Shown here: piece after piece, positions 17,453 to 27,081 of the stretch
How the letters are laid out: every line of letters begins with the position of its first letter
How positions within the stretch are numbered: the stretch's first letter is position 1
Source of the DNA: Pseudomonadota bacterium
Lineage (GTDB): Bacteria > Myxococcota_A > Polyangia > Polyangiales > JAFGIB01
Direction of reading: 5' to 3'
NCBI GenBank assembly: GCA_017881185.1
Contig: JADGRE010000035.1
Span: 1 to 34,980, forward strand
Length of the DNA: 34,980 nucleotides
Notes under the pieces: model-generated
Told to the model about the DNA's origin: nothing
What the model saw: the letters and a program-made list of their open reading frames with translations, nothing else
Database searches by the model: none
Program-made: the position numbers and the translations under genes

Positions 17453-17635
17453 ATGTGCCAGCGAATCACGTGTTCGGATTGTGGCAAACCAACTTTCAGC
17501 GGTTGCGGTCGGCACGTCGACCAGGTGCTTGGAGACGTACCAGTCGAGAAGCGTTGTCGGTGCAACGAGCAGCGCAAGGCCAGTGGAGCTCAGGGCGATA
17601 GCTCACTCTTGTCTCGGCTCTTCGGCGGACGTTGA
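17453..17635 (+). CDS. 60-residue Cys-rich protein, possible zinc-ribbon-like
   Basis: ATG 17453 follows a strong AAGGAG (17441-17446). The product starts MCQRITCSDCGKPTFSGCGR and has Cys at 2, 7, 10 and 18 plus a late CRC pair, with a His in GRHVDQVL. The tail is polar with a terminal RLFGGR. Small proteins with a start like MC-x3-TC-x2-CGKPT-x2-GCG-x-HV are widespread in bacteria and their function is unknown. The Cys spacing suggests metal binding. It lies 65 bases after the UspA gene and ahead of a terminator, so it may be the last gene of the efflux transcript. Confidence 0.75.
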   Translation: MCQRITCSDCGKPTFSGCGRHVDQVLGDVPVEKRCRCNEQRKASGAQGDSSLLSRLFGGR

Positions 17636-17653
17636 ACGACGTGAAGGTCTTGG

Positions 17654-17693
17654 CGGTCCGGCGGTCTGCACGGCAGACCGACCGGGCCGTTTT
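17654..17693 (+). terminator. Rho-independent terminator of the efflux operon
   Basis: CGGTCTGC (17662-17669) pairs perfectly with GCAGACCG (17673-17680) around a three-base loop. An outer GGTCC/GGGCC stem extends it, and GTTTT follows at 17689-17693. Confidence 0.75.
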
Positions 17694-17712
17694 GCGCTCG
17701 CTCAAGCGACAA

Positions 17713-17745
17713 ACGCCGCTGCAGCTCGAACGAGCGCAGCGGCGT
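17713..17745 (-). terminator. Hairpin terminator for the OsmC gene
   Basis: ACGCCGCTGC (17713-17722) and GCAGCGGCGT (17736-17745) form a perfect 10-bp stem. An inner GCTCG/CGAGC extends it almost to the loop. On the minus strand the stem runs into GGCGTTTG, a short T-run. It lies 26 bases after the OsmC stop. Confidence 0.6.
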
Positions 17746-17771
17746 CATGGCTCCCTGTCAGTGTTGTAAGC

Positions 17772-18194
17772 TCAGCTGGCCAGCCGATCGGCCACCACGG
17801 CCGTGTCCTGCAACACCACCTCGATCTCCGGCGGCGCCGCGAGCAGCTTCTTCACTTTGCAGCCGCTGGCGGCGTTGACCACTGCGCTGCGGTATTTCTC
17901 AGGAAAGGTCGGAGGCAGGCTGAGCTGCAGCTCCACGCGCTCGAGCTGCTTGCCGTCTTCCGAGTACAGGTGCTTTTGCACCAGCTCGATGCCCTCGGTG
18001 GGGATGTTCCGCGACTGGCAGAACACCAGCACGTAGATCCCCGCGCAGGTTGCCAGCGACGACAGGAAGAGCTCGAAAGGTTCGGGCGCCGAGCCGCCGC
18101 CACCGTGCTCCACGGATTGATCCGTGCGGATGACGTGCTCGCCGAGCTGCGCATCCACGCGCCTGCCGCCAGGAAACGAGATTCGAATGTCCAT
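17772..18194 (-). CDS. OsmC family protein (peroxidase-like)
   Basis: The product is 140 residues and starts at ATG 18194 after GGAGG. It follows the OsmC fold: an N-terminal beta sheet, then EPFELFLSSLATCAG with Cys50, and a later ASGCKVKKLL with Cys112. These two positions fit the reactive Cys pair of OsmC/Ohr peroxiredoxins, which reduce organic hydroperoxides. Cys59 (VFCQSR) is an extra one seen in YhfA-like members. No Arg/Glu active-site set typical of Ohr is obvious, so the broader OsmC-like label is safer. It diverges from the CLC channel gene. Confidence 0.85.
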   Translation of the reverse strand: MDIRISFPGGRRVDAQLGEHVIRTDQSVEHGGGGSAPEPFELFLSSLATCAGIYVLVFCQSRNIPTEGIELVQKHLYSEDGKQLERVELQLSLPPTFPEKYRSAVVNAASGCKVKKLLAAPPEIEVVLQDTAVVADRLAS

Positions 18195-18330
18195 CGTCAA
18201 CCTCCGGGCCGGGGTCGGTACCGTGTAAATACGCGCCGATCCGCCTGTTGGTGGGAGCCGGGCAGGGACTGGAACGGTTCGCGCGCCTGGAAATCCTGCC
18301 TGTGGGCGCGTGCACTGGTACCGTAACGCC

Positions 18331-19701
18331 ATGCACGAGCCCGCCGCCGAGCAGCCCCGCGCGACGCTCAGGTCGCTCGCGCCCACGCCGGGCGGCTCCG
18401 TGCGTTTCGCAGTGGCGCTCACGCTGGTGGCGCTGGGCGCAGCAGCCTTCGCCATCGTGTTCCGCTTCGCACTGGCGGCGGCGATGCGCGTGGCCTACGG
18501 GGTGCCGGACGTGGTCAGCGCGTTCCGCGAGCTGCCAGTCTGGGCGCGGCTGTGCTTGCCGGCGTGCGGTGGGTTCTTGGCAGGCGTGCTCACCCGCACC
18601 TCGGCACACCCCAAGCGCGCACAGGGCGTGGGTGACGTGATGGAAGCGGTGGTCTTCGGCGAGGTGCACCTGTCGATGCTGGTGACGCTGCGCAAGTCGC
18701 TGGGATCGTGGCTGGCGATCGCGTTCGGCGGGTCGATCGGGCGCGAAGGTCCGATCATCCAGTTCGGCGGCAACCTCGGGCAACGGCTCGGCGCGCTCTT
18801 CGGCATCGACGGGCGGCGCGGTCGTGCGCTGATCGCGGCGGGCACGGCGGCAGGCTTCGCGGCGGCCTACAACACGCCGTTGGCAGCCGTCTTGTTCGTG
18901 CTCGAGGTGGTGACGGGCATCGTCGCGCTCGACGCCGTGTTGCCCACGGTGGTGGCCGCGGCGCTGTCCACCACGTTGACGCGTGCCGCTGTCGGCGGCG
19001 GACCGATCTACGGAGCACGCACTTTCTCGCTCGCCTCGCCGCTCGAGCTCGCTGCGCACGCGCTGCTCGGCCTGCTCGCCGCCCTGGCGGCGCAGTGCTT
19101 CATGCGCCTGCTCTCGCTCGGTGAGACGGCCTTTGCCAAGTCCGGGCTACCGCAGCCCTTTGCTGCGACCTTCGGCGGAGCCCTCGTGGGTCTCTTGGCC
19201 TGCGCGCTGCCCGAGGTCACCGGCAACGGGTTCGAGCCGATCAACACGCTGCTCAATGGCGCGCTGCCGGCGTCGCTGTTCTTGTGGCTGTTTGTCGCCA
19301 AGGCTTGCGGCACCACGGCTTCGGTGGCGTCCGGCAGCCCGGGCGGCGTGTTCACGCCCACGCTGCTCTTGGGCGCGCTCTTGGGTGCTGGTCTGTCGCA
19401 GCTGCTCGCGGCGCTGTTCGGGCCGCACGCCATTGGCCCGATGGGCGGCTACGCGCTGGTGGGTATGGCGGCGTTGACGGCGGCCACCACGCACGCGCCG
19501 TTGATGGCGGCGGTGTTGGTCTTCGAGCTGTCGGGCGACTACGCCATCGTGGTGCCGTTGATGTTGGCGACGGCCATCGCCATGCTGGTGTCGCGACGCT
19601 TGCGCGGTGACTCGGTGTACATGGCCGAGCTGCGTCGGCGCGGCCTGGCTTGGGAGATCACGCTGGATGGTCGGCGCGTGCGTAAGCCGGCCGTGGAGTG
19701 A
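18331..19701 (+). CDS. CLC-family chloride/anion channel or exchanger
   Basis: The product is 456 residues with 10 or more hydrophobic helices. The signature [13 protein letters not shown] carries the gating Glu139, and [16 protein letters not shown] carries the GxFxP helix start. The first selectivity motif, normally GSGIP, is instead [11 protein letters not shown], lacking both the central Ser and the Pro. GSGIP variants occur in several prokaryotic CLC clades and change anion preference, so chloride specificity should not be assumed. No CBS domains follow; the C-terminus is a short charged tail. ATG 18331 is chosen; a GTG at 18310 is in frame but adds only seven residues. Confidence 0.9.
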   Translation: MHEPAAEQPRATLRSLAPTPGGSVRFAVALTLVALGAAAFAIVFRFALAAAMRVAYGVPDVVSAFRELPVWARLCLPACGGFLAGVLTRTSAHPKRAQGVGDVMEAVVFGEVHLSMLVTLRKSLGSWLAIAFGGSIGREGPIIQFGGNLGQRLGALFGIDGRRGRALIAAGTAAGFAAAYNTPLAAVLFVLEVVTGIVALDAVLPTVVAAALSTTLTRAAVGGGPIYGARTFSLASPLELAAHALLGLLAALAAQCFMRLLSLGETAFAKSGLPQPFAATFGGALVGLLACALPEVTGNGFEPINTLLNGALPASLFLWLFVAKACGTTASVASGSPGGVFTPTLLLGALLGAGLSQLLAALFGPHAIGPMGGYALVGMAALTAATTHAPLMAAVLVFELSGDYAIVVPLMLATAIAMLVSRRLRGDSVYMAELRRRGLAWEITLDGRRVRKPAVE

Positions 19702-19743
19702 TAGTGCGTGCGGCGCGGGCGCCCGAGACTCCTTGCAACTTGC

Positions 19744-19788
19744 CGGGGCGCTTGGGGTCGGCAGGTGGCTTTCGGCGCCGTCGCCCCG
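19744..19788. terminator. Possible bidirectional stem-loop between convergent genes
   Basis: CGGGGCG (19744-19750) and CGCCCCG (19782-19788) are perfect 7-bp arms around a 31-base GC-rich loop, in the 97-base gap between two convergent genes. There is no T-run; the position is the main argument. Confidence 0.35.
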
Positions 19789-19798
19789 AGCGCGCGAC

Positions 19799-21844
<2,046 letters not shown>

Positions 21845-21934
21845 GGCGGCGTTAATAGCGCATTGGCGCGCTTTCGCTAGTGGTCTGACCGAGGGGTTTT
21901 GATGTGTTGTCGCGTAGGACCGAGCGTGGCCGTG

Positions 21935-22465
21935 TCAGTGCTCGCGCAGCCGCGGCATCAGCTCGACGAAGTTGCAGGGACGATAGCGGTTGTCGAGCTG
22001 CTGGACGAGGATGTGGTCCCAGGCGTCGCGGCAAGCGCCCGGTGAGCCCGGCACCGCGAACAGGTAGGTGCCGCCGGCGACGCCCGCCGTGGCGCGCGAC
22101 TGAATCGTGGAGGTGCCGATCGACGCGTAGCTGAGAAAGCGGAACAGCTCGCCGAAGCCGACGATCTCTTTGTCGTATACGGCGTGGAACGCCTCGGGTG
22201 TGACGTCGCGGCCGGTGATGCCGGTGCCACCGGTGGCGATGACCACGTCGACCATCGGGTCGGCGATGAAGCCGCGCAGCGCGGCCTCGATCTCCGCCTG
22301 GTCGTCGCGCACGATGCGGCGGCCGACCACGTTGTGCCCCGCAGCCTGCGCGCGTTCCAAGAGCGCCGCGCCCGAGCGGTCGCTTTCTTCGTCGCGGGTG
22401 TCGGAGACCGTCAAGACGGCGATGTTGACGGCGAGAAACGCTCTGCTCTGATCGATGCCGGCCAT
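21935..22465 (-). CDS. moaB: MoaB/MogA-like molybdopterin biosynthesis protein
   Basis: The product is 176 residues, the usual length for MoaB. It has the MoCF-fold hallmarks: AVLTVSDTRDEESDRSG near the N-terminus, VDVVIATGGTGITGRDVTPEA with the conserved GGTG-x-[ST]-x-RD adenylation motif, and FRFLSYASIGTSTIQSRATAG. The C-terminus has LFAVPGSPGACRDAWD. It adenylates molybdopterin before molybdenum insertion, or is a close paralogue. No other molybdenum cofactor gene is in the window. It diverges from the glycerophosphodiesterase gene. Confidence 0.88.
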   Translation of the reverse strand: MAGIDQSRAFLAVNIAVLTVSDTRDEESDRSGAALLERAQAAGHNVVGRRIVRDDQAEIEAALRGFIADPMVDVVIATGGTGITGRDVTPEAFHAVYDKEIVGFGELFRFLSYASIGTSTIQSRATAGVAGGTYLFAVPGSPGACRDAWDHILVQQLDNRYRPCNFVELMPRLREH

Positions 22466-22692
22466 GGCGCTGACATAGCGCAAGGTCGTGCGCTTGTCAG
22501 CGGGGCCCCGATCGAGAGTTCGTGGTGTTCCTGATCGGCGCCCGCCTGAACAAGTGGTGGAAGCTGAATCAGCAGCGCTGCCCGCGGAAGGCAAACGCAA
22601 CACCGCGAGCGGACGCCTGGGCCAGGGTGACGGCGACGATGCGCCGATCGCGCTTGACGGGACCGCGCGCTGATCGCGCTCAGGTCTCGGGT

Positions 22693-23517
22693 ATGCTGCG
22701 GCCGATGATCGGCTTTGCATTCCACGGCCCGCTCTTGTTCGCGCATCGCGGCAGCGCCCGGCAGCACGTGGAGAACACGCTGCTTGCGTTCGAAGAAGCG
22801 CTGCAGCTCGGCGCCGACGTGCTCGAGCTCGACGTGCACATGAGCGCCGACGGACAGGTGGTTGTCTCGCACGACGCAGACGGAGCGCGCTTGGCCGGCT
22901 GTGCCAACACGATTCGCACGACGCCGCTCGCCGAATTGCAGCGTTGGTGCTTGCAGCAACCCGCCGGTGCAGGCAACGCCACCGGTACGCTCGCCACGCT
23001 GCAAGAGCTGCTCGAACGCTTTCCAGCCGCGCCGCTCAACATCGACATCAAGCAAGAGCATCCGGACATGGTGCCTGCGCTGCTCGCGCTGCTCACGCGA
23101 CATGGCGCAACGGCGCGGGTGCTACTGACGAGCTTCTCGGCGCGCACGCTGTGGCGCGTGAAGCGGCTGGGCTACGCGGGACCAGTCGGCGTCAGTCAGC
23201 TCGATGCCGTGCGGGTGTTGCTGGGGCCCAGGCGCCTCACGCAGTGGCTCGGCGCGCCTGGTGCACGTTTGCAGATCCCCACGAGCTTCGGGCCGCTCGA
23301 TCTCAGCACGCGCGCTCGCATCGAACGCGCCCACGCGCTCGGCCTGCGCGTGGACTACTGGGTGGTGGACGATCTCGCGTTGGCCGAGCGCCTGCTCGAT
23401 CTCGGCGCCGACGGCATCGTCACGGGCGACTGTGGCGCACTGGCCACGCTGTTCTGTCGCCACGTGCGCACCAGCGGCTATCGCGAGCGCCACGCCCGGG
23501 CTGCGAGCAGCCGTTAG
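22693..23517 (+). CDS. Glycerophosphodiester phosphodiesterase
   Basis: The product is 274 residues with a single GDPD TIM barrel. The catalytic set is visible: FAHRGS with His18-Arg19, Glu27 in HVENTL, Glu45/Asp47 in LELDVHM and His60 in VVVSHD. NIDIKQE and DYWVVDD are also family motifs. There is no signal peptide, so a cytoplasmic or membrane-peripheral enzyme cleaving glycerophosphodiesters to glycerol-3-phosphate is likely. ATG 22693 is used, with ATG 22705 twelve bases later as an alternative; neither has a strong ribosome site. Confidence 0.9.
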   Translation: MLRPMIGFAFHGPLLFAHRGSARQHVENTLLAFEEALQLGADVLELDVHMSADGQVVVSHDADGARLAGCANTIRTTPLAELQRWCLQQPAGAGNATGTLATLQELLERFPAAPLNIDIKQEHPDMVPALLALLTRHGATARVLLTSFSARTLWRVKRLGYAGPVGVSQLDAVRVLLGPRRLTQWLGAPGARLQIPTSFGPLDLSTRARIERAHALGLRVDYWVVDDLALAERLLDLGADGIVTGDCGALATLFCRHVRTSGYRERHARAASSR

Positions 23518-23541
23518 CTGCACACCCAGCATCCCACGCCC

Positions 23542-24441
23542 TCACTCGGCTTCGTGCGCGGCGGTGCTCGTCGCGGGCTGCAGCAGCGCTTGCACGGTGG
23601 GGTCGCTCAGGTAAGTGTCGGTCAAGCGCCTGGGTCCGCGTGCGGGCACAAAGGGTAGGAGTGAAAGCGGCACGAGCAAGAGCTTGCCAACCGCATGTAG
23701 CAGCTTGCTGGCAGCGAGCTCGAGCACCACCGCCAGCTTGTAGGTGGCAGATAGCTCGCCCAGCGGCCGGTCGATGAGCCCCACGCGCAAGAGACGCAGC
23801 TGGGCGCACGACAGCGCATGCACTAGAAATGGTTGCAGCTGTCTCAACACGGGTTGGTCTGCCGGCAAGCGCTTGCCCACGTAGCCCGCGAGCCGGCGCA
23901 CGCCCCACATCCACACCAGATTCGCGCCGAGCAAGCGGCGGCGCAGGGCAGGGTGCGCCGCGATGGCCTTCATGGTCTGCCGCTCGCCGAAGTCGACGTG
24001 ACTTTCTTCCTGGCGCACCGCGCGCTCCAGGATGGCCACGGCCTCGGGGTGGTCGAGCGTGGCAATGGTGGCGTAGAACGCTTGCAGCACGAAGCCTTCG
24101 CCGGTGGCCATCTCCATGGCCACATGTTCGTCCCAGTCGTCGCCCATCATGCCGGTGGCCAAGAAGCGGAGCACCGGGTGCGCCGGCTGCGGCGTAAGCT
24201 GCAACATCTGCATCATGCGCAGGAAGTTCCCCACGTGTTGCAGCTCCTCGACAGCCTGCTTCGCCAAAAAGCGCGCGGCTTCGAGATCGGGCGCGGCGTA
24301 GATCCAGTGCCCCACCTGGATGCCGGTGATCTCGCCGTACAGGAATTGGCTGAACATCCAGCGCAGAACCTCGCGGTCCTTGGCTGGATCGAGCTTCGCT
24401 CCGCCGAAGTCGAAGCTCATTTCCTGTCGCGACAACAGCAT
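23542..24441 (-). CDS. Ferritin-like di-iron protein with hydrophobic C-terminal half
   Basis: The product is 299 residues. The N-terminal half is a four-helix di-iron carboxylate bundle with the pattern E, ExxH, E, ExxH: Glu37 (YGEITG), Glu66/His69 (EELQH), Glu115 or Glu110 (AMEMATGEGF) and Glu145/His148 (EESH). The region after residue about 170 is Leu-rich and partly hydrophobic (LLHAVGKLLLVPLSLLPFVP), unlike plain ferritins, suggesting membrane association or a lipid-like substrate. Possible roles are oxygenase, oxidase or iron handling; none can be chosen. ATG 24441 is taken; ATG 24420 has a closer AGGAA and is possible. Confidence 0.75.
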   Translation of the reverse strand: MLLSRQEMSFDFGGAKLDPAKDREVLRWMFSQFLYGEITGIQVGHWIYAAPDLEAARFLAKQAVEELQHVGNFLRMMQMLQLTPQPAHPVLRFLATGMMGDDWDEHVAMEMATGEGFVLQAFYATIATLDHPEAVAILERAVRQEESHVDFGERQTMKAIAAHPALRRRLLGANLVWMWGVRRLAGYVGKRLPADQPVLRQLQPFLVHALSCAQLRLLRVGLIDRPLGELSATYKLAVVLELAASKLLHAVGKLLLVPLSLLPFVPARGPRRLTDTYLSDPTVQALLQPATSTAAHEAE

Positions 24442-24520
24442 CGCGATAACCGTAGCGCAACTCCAGCGCGGGCGCGATCCCGCGCGCTCCCGTGCGCACT
24501 CTCTCGGATCTGCCGGGCTG

Positions 24521-24655
24521 CTACTTCTTGCCCTTCACCACGGTCTGTGCGCTCTGCGAAGCCTGCTTGTTCTTCGCGTTGCTCGCGTCCTGCTTCTTGG
24601 TCGCGTCCTTCTGGCTCTGATTGCGTTGCTTCGACTTCGGTGATTTGTCGCCCAT
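24521..24655 (-). CDS. Small Lys-rich cytosolic protein, 44 residues
   Basis: ATG 24655 follows a perfect AGGAGG nine bases upstream. The product begins MGDKSPKSKQRNQSQKDATK and ends VVKGKK. It is about one quarter Lys with many Gln, Ala and Ser, has no Cys and no hydrophobic core, so it is probably disordered. Short proteins starting MGDKSPK are annotated as hypothetical in many bacteria; their role is unknown, though basic charge suggests nucleic-acid contact. It sits between the ferritin-like and Hcp-repeat genes on the same strand. Confidence 0.75.
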   Translation of the reverse strand: MGDKSPKSKQRNQSQKDATKKQDASNAKNKQASQSAQTVVKGKK

Positions 24656-24750
24656 GGCTGCCTCCTGTGGTGAAGGCACCACGCGTCAGCTTGGGCAGCT
24701 AGCGCGACAAATAGCAAGCACGCGCGTGCGCACGCACGCGGGCCGGGTGC

Positions 24751-25395
24751 TCAGGGCGAGGTCTGGCCCTTGGCGAGCTGTGTTTCGGCTTGGCAGCCGA
24801 TCTCGTCGCCACCTTTGCAGGCCATCTGGAACAGCTCGCGCGCGTGGTCCAGATCGGTATCGACGCCTTCGCCGTTGGCATACATGTAACCGAGGCTGGC
24901 GCAGGCGAGCCCTTCACCGTCGTCGCAGGCCTTGCGAAACAGCTGCACCGCGTATTCCGGATCGCGTGGCACGCCGGAACCGGTCTTGTACATGATGCCG
25001 AGCAGCAAGCAGCCCGACGAGTCTTCGCCTTCGCACGCCTTGCGGAACAGCGCGGCCGCGTGCAGCGCGTCGGAGCTGACGCCGCGACCGGTCTGGTACA
25101 GGTAGCCGAGGTACGCGCAGCCGTAGGCGCCGCCTTCGCCGCAGCTGCGCTCGCACAGCGAAACGGCGAGCCCCAGATCCTGCGGAACACCACGACCGTT
25201 GTCGTACATGAAGCCGAGGTAGCCGCAGGCCTGCGCGTTGCCCGCCTCGCAGGCCTTCTGATAGCGCGTGACGGCCGGCGCGTACTGCTCTTCCCTCAAG
25301 TGATCGGGCGCGACCAGTGTGCTCTGCGACGCGGACTGGCTCGCGCCGCAGCTTGCGCACAGCACGAGCAGACATCCCAGCGCCGCGCGAAGCAT
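24751..25395 (-). CDS. Sel1/Hcp-type disulfide repeat lipoprotein
   Basis: The product is 214 residues. The signal LRAALGCLLVLCASC suggests lipid attachment at Cys16. Five Sel1-like repeats of about 36 residues follow, with the pattern LGYxY-x-GxGV-x-D-x2-A-x2-L-x-KAC. Each repeat carries two Cys separated by seven residues (CEAGNAQAC, CGEGGAYGC, CEGEDSSGC, CDDGEGLAC, CKGGDEIGC). That is the arrangement of Helicobacter Hcp proteins, where each pair forms a disulfide. This suggests a rigid periplasmic or surface solenoid used for binding. Start ATG 25395 follows GGAGAG. Confidence 0.85.
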   Translation of the reverse strand: MLRAALGCLLVLCASCGASQSASQSTLVAPDHLREEQYAPAVTRYQKACEAGNAQACGYLGFMYDNGRGVPQDLGLAVSLCERSCGEGGAYGCAYLGYLYQTGRGVSSDALHAAALFRKACEGEDSSGCLLLGIMYKTGSGVPRDPEYAVQLFRKACDDGEGLACASLGYMYANGEGVDTDLDHARELFQMACKGGDEIGCQAETQLAKGQTSP

Positions 25396-25554
25396 CTCAG
25401 TCTCTCCACCCGCGGCGCGCTCCCCCTCTTGGGGCGCGCGGCAGGCCCAAAGAGTACGGTAGCCCGCGGTGCAAACGCCAGCGCGACCAATGTGCGGAGC
25501 GCTGCGATGCAGCTTTCCCGGCCAGGGTTTGGGTGCGAAAGTGTGGGCATCCAC

Positions 25555-26436
25555 GTGCCTGAGCTGCCCGAAGTCGAAGTCACCCGTCGCGAGCTGTTGC
25601 CCAAGCTGCTGGGCCGACGCATCGCGGAGGTCAGCACCACACGCAAGAGCTACTTCTTCATCACGCCGCCCGCCCGCCTGCGCCGCGAGCTTCTGGGTCG
25701 CACACCGACGCAGCTTACGCGCTTCGGCAAGTACCTCTTGCTCGAGCTCGACGATGGCGCGCGCCTGCTCTTGCACCTGGGCATGACCGGGCAGCTCTTC
25801 TTCTCGGGTGATCCGAGCGTGCGTCTCTTGCAAGCGCTGCGCGGCGTGACGCTTGCACCCGAACGCCAAGAGACCGGCTTCACCCCCGACGCCCACACCC
25901 ACCTGGTGTTGTCGTTTGCCGATGCCGGCCAGAGCTTGTATTTCCGCGACGTACGAAAGTTCGGCAAGGTCGAGTTGCTCGCGCCGCAACAGTCGTCGCC
26001 GCGCCTCGACAAGCTCGGCATCGACGCGCTGCTCGCCAAGGGCAGCGACCTGTACGCTGCATCGCGCGGCCGCAGCGTCGCCACCAAGACACTGCTGCTC
26101 GACCAGTCGGTGCTCGCAGGCGTCGGCAACATCTACGCCGACGAAGCGCTGTTCATCGCCGGCGTGAGCCCCGTACGCCGCGCCAACCGCCTGAAACCCG
26201 AAGCCTGCGACGCGATCGTCGCCGCCACGCAGCGCGTGATGCTGCGCTCGATCGAGACCGGCGGCTCGAGCATCAGCGACTACGTGCGTCCAGACGGCGA
26301 GCGTGGCAGCTACCAAGACGAACGCCAGGTGTACTCACGCACGGGCCAAGCGTGTGTACGCTGCGGCTCGGTGATCAAACGCCGAGTGCTCGGGCAACGT
26401 TCGACACACTACTGTCCGAAGTGTCAGGCGCGCTGA
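25555..26436 (+). CDS. mutM: Formamidopyrimidine-DNA glycosylase (Fpg/MutM)
   Basis: The product is 293 residues. The start must be GTG 25555, because Met removal then exposes the catalytic Pro of MPELPEVEV, with Glu3 next to it. Other hallmarks are LTRFGKYLLLEL with the conserved Lys, LHLGMTGQL, RDVRKFGK, and the helix-two-turn-helix LDQSVLAGVGNIYADEALF. The C-terminal zinc finger is complete (CVRC...HYCPKC, spacing C-x2-C-x16-C-x2-C). It excises oxidised purines such as 8-oxoguanine. The Lys at the usual 8-oxoG contact and the length are normal for Fpg; an Nei-type specificity is less likely. Confidence 0.95.
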   Translation: MPELPEVEVTRRELLPKLLGRRIAEVSTTRKSYFFITPPARLRRELLGRTPTQLTRFGKYLLLELDDGARLLLHLGMTGQLFFSGDPSVRLLQALRGVTLAPERQETGFTPDAHTHLVLSFADAGQSLYFRDVRKFGKVELLAPQQSSPRLDKLGIDALLAKGSDLYAASRGRSVATKTLLLDQSVLAGVGNIYADEALFIAGVSPVRRANRLKPEACDAIVAATQRVMLRSIETGGSSISDYVRPDGERGSYQDERQVYSRTGQACVRCGSVIKRRVLGQRSTHYCPKCQAR

Positions 26437-26551
26437 ACGTTGCCTGATAATTGTGTCTGCCCGCACTGCGTTTTCGTGGCACAAAGAGGTCAACGTGCCC
26501 GACACGGCGGCGCGGGAGGGGCCTGTACGCAGCTGGACACGCTCGGTAGCC

Positions 26552-27031
26552 TCAACGCAGGTCCGCGATGCTGACCTCGCGCGTGCGCGCGCCCGCTGGC
26601 AGCTGCAACTCGTCGCCCACGAAGTGTCCGAGCAGTGCGCGTCCGAGCGGCGCTTCCGGTGTCACCACATGGATGCTCGCGCCAGCGTGCTGCAACTGCC
26701 TGCCGCCGCCTGCCGGCGCGACGAAGTACCAACGCTCGGGGCCGTCGCCTTCGAGCAGCACGAGCGCCGAAAGATCGATGGCGTCGTCAGGCCCGAAGCG
26801 CCGCAGATCCATGAACGCGACGCGCTGCCTGTCGGCTTGCAGGTCCACCACACGCTGGGCTTGACCGCGCGCCAGGTAGCTCGCCTCCAGGGCGCGTGTG
26901 TCCTTGTCGTTCTCCGGTCGTGCCTCTTCGTGGATCGCGCCCTGGCGCGTGCGGTTGGCGGCTTCGGTCGCACGCAGGATCTCGTCGTCGATCAGCGCCA
27001 CCAGCGCGCGCACGATTGCGGGCTTGTCCAT
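26552..27031 (-). CDS. GreA/GreB-family transcription elongation factor-like protein
   Basis: The product is 159 residues, the GreA length. The N-terminal half is a predicted coiled hairpin with the conserved HEEARPENDKDTRALEASYL block in place of the standard GreA GDLSENAEY segment. The acidic residues in EARPEND may serve at the coil tip. The C-terminal half (about 85-155) is an FKBP-like Gre domain: SALVLLEGDGPERWYFVAP, HVVTPEAPLGRALLGHFVGDE. Proteins of this variant are a recognised side branch of the Gre family that bind RNA polymerase; whether they stimulate transcript cleavage is not shown here. It converges on mutM. Confidence 0.82.
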   Translation of the reverse strand: MDKPAIVRALVALIDDEILRATEAANRTRQGAIHEEARPENDKDTRALEASYLARGQAQRVVDLQADRQRVAFMDLRRFGPDDAIDLSALVLLEGDGPERWYFVAPAGGGRQLQHAGASIHVVTPEAPLGRALLGHFVGDELQLPAGARTREVSIADLR

Positions 27032-27081
27032 ATGGGTCCGGGCGCGGGGTCGAAAGTGGCGCAGCCAGCGGCGACTACCGC

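Noticed and set aside
26437..26551. Terminator between the convergent mutM and Gre-like genes
   Set aside because: Only weak pairings were found (GGCAC/GTGCC with a 12-base loop), with no T-run.
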